Source of the DNA: Phenylobacterium sp.
Lineage (GTDB): Bacteria > Pseudomonadota > Alphaproteobacteria > Caulobacterales > Caulobacteraceae
Length of the DNA: 64,000 bases
Assembly: GCA_017991675.1 (NCBI GenBank)
Contig: JAGOQB010000003.1
Location: 186,001-250,000, forward strand
Reading direction: 5' to 3'
Part shown: positions 18,402-26,148 of the stretch, one piece after another
Numbering within the stretch: the stretch's first letter is position 1
How the letters are laid out: every line of letters begins with the position of its first letter
Program-made: the position numbers and the translations under genes
Notes under the pieces: model-generated
What the model was told of the DNA's origin: nothing
The model's database searches: none
What the model saw: only the letters and a program-made list of their open reading frames with translations

Positions 18402-18441
18402 TTGCCAGGTTACAAAGGCGACGCTAGAACAATGTGGGAAC
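18402..18441 (+). promoter_or_regulatory. Promoter with exact LexA box before small membrane gene
   Basis: TTGCCAG (18402-18408), 14 bases, then GCTAGAAC (18423-18430), an exact match to the Caulobacter housekeeping -10 GCTANAWC. An exact LexA box GAAC-AATGTGG-GAAC (18427-18441) overlaps the -10. It sits 34 bases before the ATG at 18476, so LexA binding would block transcription of that gene outside SOS induction. Confidence 0.68.
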
Positions 18442-18475
18442 CAGCGACCGCTGGCCGCTTCCCAGGGACGCCGCG

Positions 18476-18883
18476 ATGAAGCCTTTTCAAGCCCCGCTGC
18501 TTTGCGCCATTGCGTTCGCCGCGCTGTTCTCGATCATCTTTTGGGCCCCGTTCAAAGACGTCAGCACGATAGCCCTTCAGCTCTGGATCGCCGGCCTGAC
18601 GGTGCTGACGATCGCGACCGCCGTGACCTTGATCAGGGCGGTGTCCGGCCGCGTCCGCGGAAGTCGGATCAAGCGCTTTATCCTATGGATCCTCGCGACC
18701 CCGACCATCATCGCCGCGGCCCTGCTCGGCCTGATGGGATTGTTGAGCGCCGTATTCGGTCAGGATGAGTTCGGCGCCATGCTCCTCATCATGCTGGTGC
18801 TGTTCGGAGGCGTCGCCGGCGGGATGGCGCTGCTGCTGATCCTGGCCGCCTTCCCGTCGAAACCGGCCGAGGCCGCTCAATAG
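18476..18883 (+). CDS. Small membrane protein, paralogue A1 (putative immunity)
   Basis: A 135-residue protein with about four membrane segments (LLCAIAFAALFSIIFWAPF; LWIAGLTVLTIATAVTLI; FILWILATPTIIAAALLGLM; LLIMLVLFGGVAGGMALLLI). A basic cytoplasmic loop GRVRGSRIKRF is shared almost exactly with the protein at 19780, showing a duplication. The start at 18476 aligns with the paralogue's start and lies behind the LexA-box promoter. It is convergent with the toxin-like gene 18877-19596, overlapping it by 7 bases. Multi-pass small proteins paired with toxins often give immunity to membrane- or wall-acting effectors. Confidence 0.68.
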   Translation: MKPFQAPLLCAIAFAALFSIIFWAPFKDVSTIALQLWIAGLTVLTIATAVTLIRAVSGRVRGSRIKRFILWILATPTIIAAALLGLMGLLSAVFGQDEFGAMLLIMLVLFGGVAGGMALLLILAAFPSKPAEAAQ

Positions 18884-19596
18884 CCGTACAGGCTCCGGCC
18901 GCCCAATCGTTTACCCATGTCCTCGGCGACCCCGGTGATCGCCAGGCCTAGGGCGGTGGAACCCAAGCCGGTTCCCAACAGCTTGCGCGCACGCTGCAAC
19001 TGCGGCGACATCTGACCGCCGCCCAGTCGTGTTCTACTGCCCCATGCGTCGGGAGGCGTCGCCGGTCGCCGACCGGTCGAGCGTTCGTAGGCGTCACCCG
19101 CAAAGCTGTTCGAGTTGACGTTGCCGCCATAGAGGTTTCCGCCACGGTTAACCTGAGCGGAATGAGCTTGCGCCGGCCGCGCAACCTCCTTCGCGCTTTT
19201 GCCGGGCACGACCGTCTCGGCGATCAGCTTTGTCCCGCGACGATAGTCATCACTTCGGGAAGCCGGCCGAACCTCACTAACCACCTTCAGTTGCCCAGTT
19301 CCGCCCTGCCAAAGCCCCTCTCCCGAGAAAATGGATTTCGTCGGGCCTCCCTTGGCGACAATGGTGTCTCGCCCGTCTTCGTACTGGACATAGGTGTGGT
19401 CAGGAAGAATGCGCTCCACCACCTTCGGCAGCCTCACCCCGAGACCGTTCTCGACGATGTCATAGCCGCGCATCTGCACCCGCGTGCCGCCTGGTTTCGG
19501 AGTAGTTTCAGGCGCCGGCTCACGCCCCTTCCACTTCAGTGCGGTGCTCAAGTCCAACGGCGTCAGCAAGACGACTTTCACGGAATAGGTCGCCAT
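18877..19596 (-). CDS. Putative toxin/effector protein
   Basis: A 239-residue protein. Residues 40-100 hold MRGYDIVENGLGVRLPKV, DHTYVQYEDGRDTIVAKGGP, and residues 145-175 hold NLYGGNVNSNSFAGDAYERSTG. The pairing of an H-x-Y-V-x-Y...GGP segment with a later NSNSFA segment is reminiscent of papain-like/NlpC-fold effector domains of polymorphic toxins, although no nucleophile cysteine is visible, so an enzymatic role is uncertain. The C-terminus has a small hydrophobic patch (LLGTGLGSTALGLAITGV). It is inserted between portal and scaffold genes and is flanked on both sides by two paralogous membrane genes. Confidence 0.5.
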   Translation of the reverse strand: MATYSVKVVLLTPLDLSTALKWKGREPAPETTPKPGGTRVQMRGYDIVENGLGVRLPKVVERILPDHTYVQYEDGRDTIVAKGGPTKSIFSGEGLWQGGTGQLKVVSEVRPASRSDDYRRGTKLIAETVVPGKSAKEVARPAQAHSAQVNRGGNLYGGNVNSNSFAGDAYERSTGRRPATPPDAWGSRTRLGGGQMSPQLQRARKLLGTGLGSTALGLAITGVAEDMGKRLGGRSLYGY

Positions 19597-19725
19597 TCAG
19601 CCTCTACTGATTTGAGAAATTTCAGTCGCCGCGCATCGATGGCCCCGAGTTTCGGCCTCGGGCGGCGCAACTACGCAGCGTGCGCCACAGCAACGGGCGC
19701 ATTTCGAGAGCAGCCAGCGCGGAGC

Positions 19726-19772
19726 TTGACCGCACGCAAGTCTCGAAACAAAGATAGAACAAACAATGGAAC
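19726..19772 (+). promoter_or_regulatory. Promoter region with two degenerate LexA-type sites
   Basis: TTGACCG (19726-19732) and GATAGAAC (19753-19760) resemble Caulobacter -35 and -10 elements but with long spacing. AAAC-N7-GAAC (19746-19760) is one base from a LexA box, and GAAC-N8-GAAC (19757-19772) has one extra spacer base. The ATG at 19780 follows at once. Compare the exact box before the paralogue at 18476. Confidence 0.4.
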
Positions 19773-19779
19773 ACTCTGC

Positions 19780-20190
19780 ATGAAGCGCTTTTGGGTCCCC
19801 CTGCTGTGCGCTTTGGCGTTCGTCGCCTTGCTGGTGTCGGGCTATTGGATCGCCCAGCATGCGCCCGCGCTAGGCTCCTTGGTGATGTATGCGATCGTTG
19901 GGCTTCAGGCCGGCGCCGTCGTCAGCCTTGCCTGGGCGGTGGCCGGCAGGACACGGGGAAGCCTGATCAAGAGCATCCTGCTCTGGATCCCGGCTGCTCC
20001 CACGATCTTGGTAAGCTTGGTCCTTGCTCTGTTGATGATCGCGGTGATGAACAAGCCGCAAGGCAACGACGACGTCATCCTCGTCGTGATTCCGGCGCTT
20101 GGGATCATTGGGACCGGCGCGGCCGCGAGGCTTGCTCTCGCTGCGCTGCCCGTCAAACGGCCCCCAACCTCCGGCGCGGAGACCGCATGA
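19780..20190 (+). CDS. Small membrane protein, paralogue A2 (putative immunity)
   Basis: A 136-residue protein with four predicted membrane segments, clearly related to the protein at 18476: MKRFWVPLLCALAFVALLV against MKPFQAPLLCAIAFAALFS, and GRTRGSLIKSILLWIPAAPTI against GRVRGSRIKRFILWILATPTI. Together the two flank the toxin-like gene 18877-19596. The true start at 19780 is chosen by this alignment; a much longer open frame extends upstream without protein-like content. Its TGA overlaps the next ATG (ATGA), so the two genes are coupled. Confidence 0.68.
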   Translation: MKRFWVPLLCALAFVALLVSGYWIAQHAPALGSLVMYAIVGLQAGAVVSLAWAVAGRTRGSLIKSILLWIPAAPTILVSLVLALLMIAVMNKPQGNDDVILVVIPALGIIGTGAAARLALAALPVKRPPTSGAETA

Positions 20191-20525
20191 CGCCAACACC
20201 TATTCTCACATCGTCCGCGCCCTGGGTCGCCTGGGCCGTCTCGTCCATCGCTTTGGCGCTGGACCCGATGGTGGGTTCAGTAACCTTCGCGCTGGCCTCC
20301 GTTTGGCTTTGCGTCAGGCTGGCCCGCCAACAAGCCCCCAAGGGCGCGCGCCTTCTGTTACTCGCCGCCACACCTGCGCCAGCGATCGCCATTCTCTTGC
20401 GCCAGCTGCCGATGTTCGAGGACGTCGGAGTGATCCTGGCGCCCTTCTACCTGGCGCCCGCCGCCATCGCAGTGCTCGCCGCGGCGGCGGCCGGCCTTTC
20501 TATTTGTCTGCGCCGCTCCAACTGA
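20187..20525 (+). CDS. Small membrane protein of unknown function
   Basis: A 112-residue protein: MTPTPILTSSAPWVAWAVSS, then hydrophobic spans around residues 11-45 (IALALDPMVGSVTFALASVWL), 53-68 (LLLLAATPAPAIAILL) and 82-106 (LAPFYLAPAAIAVLAAAAAG). It is coupled to the preceding membrane gene by an ATGA overlap. It has no recognised family. By position it belongs to the accessory cluster between portal and scaffold. Confidence 0.58.
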   Translation: MTPTPILTSSAPWVAWAVSSIALALDPMVGSVTFALASVWLCVRLARQQAPKGARLLLLAATPAPAIAILLRQLPMFEDVGVILAPFYLAPAAIAVLAAAAAGLSICLRRSN

Positions 20526-20548
20526 CCTCCAGCCGCGACAGATAGGGC

Positions 20549-20866
20549 TCAGCGGTGGCGGCCGCGCCACACCGCCCGGATGCTCCGCCCGGCAATATGG
20601 CCAGCCATCAGCCAGGCCAGCGCGACAAGGCCCCACATCAGAATGAAGGCGGGCCCATACTGCGACACCCCGAGTTCGGTAGCGGCCTCGCCCGACGATA
20701 CGCCACCCGCGAACGGCGTAACGACGACGACCACCGCCGCTGCCGCGACGTACCACCGCAAAACCTTCGAAGGCGCGCTCCGGAGGGTGAACACAAACTG
20801 CGCCAGGCCAGCCGCCATACAAACGCCAAGCAGGACATAGTCCTCCAGGCGGATATCACCGTCCAT
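20549..20866 (-). CDS. Small membrane protein B1
   Basis: A 105-residue protein starting MDGDIRLEDYVLLGVCMAAG, with three hydrophobic spans (about residues 10-25, 36-53, and 74-92: YGPAFILMWGLVALAWLMAG) and a basic tail (IRAVWRGRHR). An upstream in-frame start exists but adds a shadow of the neighbouring gene. It overlaps the gene at 20856-21182 by 11 bases on the same strand. I do not recognise a family; it may be another immunity or membrane-stress protein of the cluster. Confidence 0.52.
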   Translation of the reverse strand: MDGDIRLEDYVLLGVCMAAGLAQFVFTLRSAPSKVLRWYVAAAAVVVVVTPFAGGVSSGEAATELGVSQYGPAFILMWGLVALAWLMAGHIAGRSIRAVWRGRHR

Positions 20867-21182
20867 GGCTGCGCCTGTTGCCCGGTGCACGCCGCCCATC
20901 GCGAAACAACAGCCCGAGACCGGCCCCGACAAGCCCGACCGCCATCCAGAAGGTCCCGACCATGACAAATCCCATCAGGACCCAGCCGAAGACCCTGCCA
21001 AGCGTCACCCCCTGCTGATGGCTATCTATCAACGCCGCCAGCACTCCAACGATCAGGATGACCGCCAAGCCGCCGACAGCGCTATCCACCACCGCGGCCC
21101 AGCCCCGACGAACGAACAGCGCCGCGTGCCAAAGGCATCCCGCCCCGGCGGCCATCGCGAAGTACGGGTCAGCGTTGTCCAT
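20856..21182 (-). CDS. Small membrane protein B2
   Basis: A 108-residue protein, MDNADPYFAMAAGAGCLWHAAL, with hydrophobic spans at about 7-22, 35-52 (AVGGLAVILIVGVLAALI) and 66-92 (VLMGFVMVGTFWMAVGLVGAG), and a basic C-terminal tail (RDGRRAPGNRRSHGR). The layout is like that of the downstream protein B1 (acidic start, three spans, basic tail), though sequence identity is low. It is 107 bases downstream of the portal gene on the same strand. Confidence 0.52.
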   Translation of the reverse strand: MDNADPYFAMAAGAGCLWHAALFVRRGWAAVVDSAVGGLAVILIVGVLAALIDSHQQGVTLGRVFGWVLMGFVMVGTFWMAVGLVGAGLGLLFRDGRRAPGNRRSHGR

Positions 21183-21289
21183 CTGGCTTCTCGTGAGGTT
21201 TCACGAAAAGAACACATCAAGAATCGGCAAACAACGCCTCGGCGGGCCGCCCTCGCCCGCAGCATCATTCCCGCGAAGTGGTTTTGACC

Positions 21290-23209
21290 CTACCCGCCGC
21301 CCTGTGGAGGCGCTGAGCCCCTTCGCTGATCGTCGCTCTGAACACGCATTCGGTTGGTCTCAGCCTCGAAGGCCTCGATTTCCAGCTTGCGCGCCTCGAT
21401 CGCGCGGTCCTGCTCCAGGGCCGCGATCTTGGCGTTGGCGGCTTGCAGCGCCTGGGCGAGCTTGCCCATCTGCACCTTGGCCTGTTCGACCTCCGGCGAC
21501 GCCCCCTTGATCGGCGCCGGCAGCATCGCCGCCAGCCGCCCAGCGATCTCATCCGCGCCGGGCCAATCCAGGTTCTTGGCCAGCAGGTCGCCGATCATCG
21601 GCGCAGCCGGCGGATACGCCCGGATCAGCTCGATCATCTGGGTCGCCGCCTCTTCCCGGCGACTAGTGAAGCTCGGCCCTGACCGCACCGTCAGGTCGTA
21701 CTTGCCGGCGCCCAGGTCGTAGATCTTCTCGATCTTGCGGATCTGCCCCGCCGCATCGGCGAGCTGCGCCTCGAAGCGCTGGTTGACCGGCGCCATCTGC
21801 GCCTCGCCCCCCGGCCCTAGGATCCGCAGCACCCGCGGCGTCGCATAGACCTTCGGGATCAGGTCGATGAGGATCCGCCCGGCGTGCCGGATCGCCCGGC
21901 TCAGGTTGTCGATGTAGTGGAACGTTGAGACGTCCCCTTCCCGCTGCCGGGCCATGATCGCTCGGCCAGAGGTCTCGTTCGACCGCGCGCCCAGGCTGGC
22001 GTCGTGCAGCCCCATGATGTTCTTCATGTCGTCGCCGGCGTGCAGCGCTTCCTGGATCGCGCCCACCGGCGTGCTCGCGAACGGCTGGCGCTGCGGCGGC
22101 TCGGGCCCGTCGTACTCGATGAAGGCGTGGGTCTGGACGTTCGCCGTCGCCCACTTGGCCGCGTCGGTCTCGAACGCCCCCTTGCGGCCGATGAACGGCG
22201 TCTTCGGCGCCAGCGCCACCAGCTCGGTCGAGGTCGTGCGCCAGTAGTTGAACATCCGCTGCGGGTCCTTGGCGTCGCGCACCAGGCTGCGCAGTCGGCG
22301 CCGGCCGTCGACGTGCAGTTCCTCGCCATAGACCGGGATGATCGGGATGTACTTGCCGGCCCACTCGACGGTCTCCAGCACCTCGGCGCCGGTCATGATC
22401 CGCTGCACGACCTTATGGGAGACGATCGGCCGGGGCTGGCCGACCACGCGCGCGCCGATCGCATCGAACAGCGCCTTCTGCTTTTCATAGACCTCCAGCG
22501 TCACGACCTGGCCGTCCGACAGCGCCACGATCGACGAGGCGACCGCCTCGCGCCGCCAGTACTCGGCGACCATCACTCGCTCGCCCTCGACCCAGGGTCC
22601 GGCCAGGCCGGCATAGGCGTCGGCCTCCCAATCCACCGGCTCGGCGCCCTTCCAGCGCGCCGCGAACTCGGCCTTCGACAGGGTGTCGACCACGAAGGCG
22701 GTGTTCCAGTCCGAGGAGTCGGCCGCCGTCGAAGCGGGATCGCCATAAATCGAGAACGGGTTGGCCACCCGCTCGATCACCAGGTCCTGGTCGAAGGCGT
22801 CGTCCCGCGCATAGCGGGTGTTGATGCGGAAATATCCGAAGCCGCCGGTGACCGCGAAATCCAGCGCGGTGTCGTAGGCCACCTCGGCGTCCGAGCTCTG
22901 CTCGATATTGCGGATCAGCCCGTTGAAGATCTCCGCGGTCTCCGGATCGGCGCCGCTGTCGACCGGGTGGCAGACGATGGCCGGCTTGTTCAGGCGCGCG
23001 TCGTTGACCACCTGGCGAATGAAGGCCGGCAGCCGGTTGATCGTCAGGCACGGCCGCCCGTCCAGTTCGCGGTCGCGGCGGATCTTGGCCGGCCACTGCT
23101 CGCCCAGCCTCGCAAAGCGGATGTCGTCGAGCGCCTCGCGCCGGTTCTCCGCCTCATGGTCGCGCGCGAGCTCGAACGCCGCACGGGCGTCCTTCAGGAT
23201 GTCGGTCAT
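21290..23209 (-). CDS. Portal protein, P22-like
   Basis: A 639-residue protein of the P22-type portal family. Landmarks are the N-terminal LARDHEAENRREALDDIRFARLGEQWP, CLTINRLPAFIRQVVNDAR, then FAVTGGFGYFRINTRY, IERVANPFSIYGDPAS, and GLHDASLGARSNETSGRAI. The last 90 residues form a coiled coil (EQAKVQMGKLAQALQAANAKIAALEQ), like the barrel extension of long portals. The dodecameric ring is the DNA entry channel and terminase docking site. The gene is the first after promoter block P2 (23311-23365), with a 102-base GC-rich leader and SD-like AAGGAA just before the ATG. Confidence 0.9.
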   Translation of the reverse strand: MTDILKDARAAFELARDHEAENRREALDDIRFARLGEQWPAKIRRDRELDGRPCLTINRLPAFIRQVVNDARLNKPAIVCHPVDSGADPETAEIFNGLIRNIEQSSDAEVAYDTALDFAVTGGFGYFRINTRYARDDAFDQDLVIERVANPFSIYGDPASTAADSSDWNTAFVVDTLSKAEFAARWKGAEPVDWEADAYAGLAGPWVEGERVMVAEYWRREAVASSIVALSDGQVVTLEVYEKQKALFDAIGARVVGQPRPIVSHKVVQRIMTGAEVLETVEWAGKYIPIIPVYGEELHVDGRRRLRSLVRDAKDPQRMFNYWRTTSTELVALAPKTPFIGRKGAFETDAAKWATANVQTHAFIEYDGPEPPQRQPFASTPVGAIQEALHAGDDMKNIMGLHDASLGARSNETSGRAIMARQREGDVSTFHYIDNLSRAIRHAGRILIDLIPKVYATPRVLRILGPGGEAQMAPVNQRFEAQLADAAGQIRKIEKIYDLGAGKYDLTVRSGPSFTSRREEAATQMIELIRAYPPAAPMIGDLLAKNLDWPGADEIAGRLAAMLPAPIKGASPEVEQAKVQMGKLAQALQAANAKIAALEQDRAIEARKLEIEAFEAETNRMRVQSDDQRRGSAPPQGGG

Positions 23210-23310
23210 GGGGTTCCTTCGGCGGCGCGCCAGGCGCCCAGCAATTCAAGGCGGCCCCGCGCGTCGGCGCTCGGCCTACGGTCGGGCGGCGCCGCAAGGC
23301 GCACTGATCA

Positions 23311-23365
23311 CCGATAGCCAAATCCTCGCCCAATTTCGGGCGAAAGTCAAGAACAAAGCGGGAAC
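23311..23365 (-). promoter_or_regulatory. Late promoter-like block P2 with exact LexA box
   Basis: Minus strand: GTTC-CCGCTTT-GTTC (23365-23351) is an exact GTTC-N7-GTTC LexA box. TTGACT (23350-23345) abuts it and GCTATCGG (23318-23311) lies 26 bases on, as in the blocks at 18318 and 32320. The box abuts the stop codon of the RES toxin gene and precedes the portal gene. Confidence 0.72.
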
Positions 23366-24060
23366 TATCGGCGCTTGACCAGACTCATCTTCAACACCGT
23401 CAGCTCGCCGTCCGCGCCCCAGACATACTCGTAGTGATCCCCCTGCCGGATCGGCAGCGGCAAGGCCGCCGGCCGGAAGATCACCACATTGGTCCCGCCC
23501 TCGCGCCGCACGCTGTCGAACACGAAGCCGTCCTCGCCGTCGTCGGCATAGGGCCAGCGGCGCTCGCGCGCGAACCGTTGCGAGGCCGCATAGTCGTCGC
23601 GGTCGTAAAGCTCCGGGGCGCTTGCCTGCCCGCCGCGCAGGTCGAGCAGGTCGCCGTCCAGCCGCACGATCAACTCGCGCATCTGAATGCGGCAGGGAAA
23701 GCCGCCGGCCGAGGCCCGCAAGCGCCGCTCATGGTGATGCACGGTCTCGGCGATCGCCGTCGCCAGCTCCAGCGCCGCATACCAGGCGCCGAGCTCGCCG
23801 TCTGAGAACCGGCCGCCCTCCTCGGCGCAGTGCAGGAACGCCGCCAGCGCGATCGTCGCGCTCGCCCCGGACGGCACGCTGCCGGGCGGCAGCGCGTCCA
23901 GCCGCGCATGGCTGCGCTGGTTGGTCAGGTCCTCCAGCAGAAAGGCCACGCGCAGCTCGTCTTCGTCGGCGGCGATGTCGTCGAACACCCCGACCGTCGG
24001 GAACCGCGAGGCGATCAGACGGTGGGTGCGGGCGGTGAACCGCGCGCGCGCGAAACTCAC
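23365..24060 (-). CDS. RES domain toxin
   Basis: A 231-residue RES-family protein, the toxin of RES-Xre systems that degrade or modify NAD+ (MbcT/ParT type). The hallmark segments are present: THRLIASRFPTVGVFDD at 12-28, GGRFSDGELGAWYAALELA at 82-100 (Tyr94, Glu98 in the family's conserved positions), and DDGEDGFVFDSVRREGGTNV at about 172-191 with the conserved serine, followed by VIFRP. The start overlaps the antitoxin stop by 4 bases (antitoxin first, as usual). The gene is intact. It lies between the lysis genes and portal, so it may act as prophage maintenance or anti-phage defence. Confidence 0.88.
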   Translation of the reverse strand: MSFARARFTARTHRLIASRFPTVGVFDDIAADEDELRVAFLLEDLTNQRSHARLDALPPGSVPSGASATIALAAFLHCAEEGGRFSDGELGAWYAALELATAIAETVHHHERRLRASAGGFPCRIQMRELIVRLDGDLLDLRGGQASAPELYDRDDYAASQRFARERRWPYADDGEDGFVFDSVRREGGTNVVIFRPAALPLPIRQGDHYEYVWGADGELTVLKMSLVKRR

Positions 24061-24494
24061 TTCACCCCGCGCCAGGCGTCCAGGTAGCGGCGCACGTCAT
24101 AGAGGCCGCTCACGCCGCCTTCGGCCATCAGCTCCAGCGGGGCCCGCCCGCGGAACGGCGCATCGGCATTGACCGCCTTCAGCCAGCGTACGCCTTGCGC
24201 GTCCTCGGCGAACACCAGCCGCAGGCCCTTCAGCACGCCCAGCACCAACGAGATCCGCTCGAGCTGGTCGCGGCTCAGCGCCCCGACCTTGCCGGACTTC
24301 CAATTGTGATAGGTCTGGCGCGAGACGCCGCCGAGGATCGCCATCCGCTCCTCGACCTTGAGATCCCACAGGTCGCAGGTCCGCAGGAACAGCGCCACCG
24401 CAGGCGCAGACAGGCGGCGGCGCGTTTCCGGATCGCGCAGCGCATCGGCGCCGTAGCCGCCGTCCTCCTCGACCTTCAGCGCAGCGTGGGCCAC
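24057..24494 (-). CDS. Xre/MbcA/ParS-type antitoxin
   Basis: A 145-residue antitoxin of the RES-Xre type. Residues 45-75 form the helix-turn-helix (EERMAILGGVSRQTYHNWKS), residues 80-105 carry RISLVLGVLKGLRLVF, and the C-terminal DUF2384-type toxin-binding part has APLELMAEGGVSGLYDVRRYLDAWRG. It translates from GTG at 24494. Just upstream, GTGTACACC and ATGTACG (24522-24538) make an imperfect inverted repeat, a likely self-regulating operator. Its stop overlaps the toxin start. Confidence 0.88.
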   Translation of the reverse strand: MAHAALKVEEDGGYGADALRDPETRRRLSAPAVALFLRTCDLWDLKVEERMAILGGVSRQTYHNWKSGKVGALSRDQLERISLVLGVLKGLRLVFAEDAQGVRWLKAVNADAPFRGRAPLELMAEGGVSGLYDVRRYLDAWRGVK

Positions 24495-24551
24495 GTCCAG
24501 ACCTCATCCAAACTTGGACTTAGTGTACACCTATGTACGAACTCGGCAAGC

Positions 24552-24833
24552 TCACCCGCACTTGAACGGCAGCTTCGCGCCGCCCGCCTCCGACCAGCGG
24601 CAGATGCGCGCCACCGCCGCCCAGCCCCGCTCGCCCCAGGCTTCAACGGCCGCGTCATGTTCGGCGAGGGCGTTGTCGCTGGCCAGGGCCTCGGCCTCGA
24701 GCTGCGGCTTGGCCTCAACCTTCAGGTCGGCACTCGGCGGGTAGGCGTTCAAGGCCCTGCTGGCGCAGCTGGACACAAGCGCGGCGCAGGCGACCAGCGC
24801 TAGGCTTCGCATCCGGCGCAGATTGGATCGCAT
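24552..24833 (-). CDS. Rz1: Outer-membrane spanin subunit Rz1-like lipoprotein
   Basis: A 93-residue protein in a different frame from, and largely overlapping, the 3' part of the Rz gene. It starts MRSNLRRMRSLALVACAALVSSC; LVSSC is a lipobox with Cys23 as lipidation site. The mature part is charged and contains a C-terminal Trp/Cys-rich end. The overlapping arrangement with an inner-membrane Rz is the classic spanin layout. It is longer and less proline-rich than lambda Rz1. An alternative ATG 7 codons later leaves the signal intact. Confidence 0.72.
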   Translation of the reverse strand: MRSNLRRMRSLALVACAALVSSCASRALNAYPPSADLKVEAKPQLEAEALASDNALAEHDAAVEAWGERGWAAVARICRWSEAGGAKLPFKCG

Positions 24834-25077
24834 GGGATTGCTCCTCGTGGCGGGCGGTGATGCGGCGGGAATCGTCGGTGCGCTGGCCCGCGGCCGTGGC
24901 GTTGGCCCGGCCGACCTGTTCGATGGCGCGCAGGCTGGCGGCCTGATCGCGGGCCTTCTGGATCTCGACGCCCGAGCACTGGCCCAGCATGAAGACCGGC
25001 CCCGCGGCGACGGCCGCGCCGACCAAGCCCGGCCACCAGGCGCGGGCGGCCGCACGCGCCGCCATCCACGCGATCAT
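24715..25077 (-). CDS. Rz: Inner-membrane spanin subunit Rz-like
   Basis: A 120-residue protein with an N-terminal membrane anchor (WWPGLVGAAVAAGPVFMLG, residues 14-32) followed by a helical periplasmic region (VEIQKARDQAASLRAIEQVGRANATAAGQ). This is the i-spanin design: together with Rz1 it fuses inner and outer membranes at the end of lysis. It overlaps the endolysin gene by 4 bases and contains the start of Rz1 in another frame. Confidence 0.75.
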   Translation of the reverse strand: MIAWMAARAAARAWWPGLVGAAVAAGPVFMLGQCSGVEIQKARDQAASLRAIEQVGRANATAAGQRTDDSRRITARHEEQSHAIQSAPDAKPSAGRLRRACVQLRQQGLERLPAECRPEG

Positions 25078-25763
25078 CGCCAGCCCCCGGCCTGCAGCGC
25101 GCTCTGGAACGTCTCGGCATAGCCGGCGATCAGCTCGGCCCGGTCGGTTCCGTTGACGATCTTCCGGGCGGCGACGAACTGGTCGCGCCGGGCGACCTCG
25201 GGCAGGTAGAGCCGCAGCCCCTTGCCGGTGAACCAGCCGCCTTCCATGCCAGCGACCAGCACCCGGGCCGAGACCTGCGGGTCCAGCGCCAGGTCGTAGT
25301 CGGCGACCAGCGCCCCGTTCAGCCCCAGCTCGCGGTCGGCCCGCTCGTAGTTCTCGTCCCAGGTCAGCTGCACGTCGCCGCGGCCATAGGCGACCTGCCC
25401 GCCGTTGCGGCCAGGCTTGCCGTAGACCCGCCCCGCCCCCTTGCCGTACTCGCGCACCGGCGCCATCGCGCCCGCCGTCTCATGGACGCAGGTGGCCAGC
25501 GCATAGGCCGCCCAGGCCGGCGGAAAGCCGGCCCCGGCGCAGGCCACGAGGATGCGCTCGCAGCCGGCGACCTCCCCCTGCGACAGGGCCGGGCCCAGTG
25601 GTGGGCGGTCGCGCAGGTGTTCGAAGAACCGGGCCGGCTCGGCCAGTCCCTTCGCCGGCGCCGGGGTATGCACTGGCGACGCCTCGCGCATGAAAAAGGC
25701 CTCCAGCGCATCGGCGGAGGCCCTGATCTTCGCCAGTTCGGCAAGGGCGAGGTCCCGGCTCAT
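25074..25763 (-). CDS. Endolysin, glycoside hydrolase family 19-like
   Basis: A 229-residue muralytic enzyme. The GH19/chitinase-like core is seen in ATCVHETAGAMAPVREYG (catalytic Glu in HET), VAYGRGDVQLTWDENYERAD (the family GRG-x-x-QLTW motif) and ARKIVNGTDRAELI. It has no signal peptide, so the holin must release it. The ATG at 25763 (MSRDLALAEL) overlaps the holin-like stop by 4 bases and is preferred to a longer frame that shadows the holin gene. The first 75 residues are an N-terminal extension of unknown function. Confidence 0.87.
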   Translation of the reverse strand: MSRDLALAELAKIRASADALEAFFMREASPVHTPAPAKGLAEPARFFEHLRDRPPLGPALSQGEVAGCERILVACAGAGFPPAWAAYALATCVHETAGAMAPVREYGKGAGRVYGKPGRNGGQVAYGRGDVQLTWDENYERADRELGLNGALVADYDLALDPQVSARVLVAGMEGGWFTGKGLRLYLPEVARRDQFVAARKIVNGTDRAELIAGYAETFQSALQAGGWR

Positions 25764-26065
25764 CGCCGCACCTGCTGGTCGGCCGGCAATTCGCCCTCGG
25801 CGCGCAGGCCTCGCGCCGCGGCCGCCAGCTTGGCCCAGTCGGTCACCGTCGCCCCGGCCAGGTACAGCGTCGCCAGCACCACATTGGAGCCGATCAGCGC
25901 CAACGCGATCCATTTCAGGGCCTGCGGATCATCAAGCTTGGCCAACGCCGCGCCGACGCCGCAGAGATTTAGGAGGGTTCCAAAGTAGGTGTAGAGCCGG
26001 CGAAAAAGCCAGCCGCGCTCAGGCGGCGTGGGATCCTCGCCCGGCGCGCAGGCGTCCGGGTTCAT
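25760..26065 (-). CDS. Putative holin
   Basis: A 101-residue protein with two hydrophobic stretches: YTYFGTLLNLCGVGAALAKL (about 25-44) and LKWIALALIGSNVVLATLYLAGA (about 49-72), a charged N-terminus and a charged C-terminal tail. Placement immediately before the endolysin, with a 4-base overlap, and the size fit a holin that opens the inner membrane at the end of the cycle. I do not recognise a named holin family. Confidence 0.68.
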   Translation of the reverse strand: MNPDACAPGEDPTPPERGWLFRRLYTYFGTLLNLCGVGAALAKLDDPQALKWIALALIGSNVVLATLYLAGATVTDWAKLAAAARGLRAEGELPADQQVRR

Positions 26066-26148
26066 GCCAGTATCTCCAGATTTTCAGGGAAAGGCGCGGG
26101 AGCGCCTAGTCGCTGAGGACTACGCTCGACGGGCGCTCTTCCACCAAT

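Noticed and set aside
23365-24494. The gene pair as a phage head-completion module
   Set aside because: The hallmark RES-domain segments and the Xre/DUF2384-type partner with the usual overlapping order fit a toxin-antitoxin pair much better.
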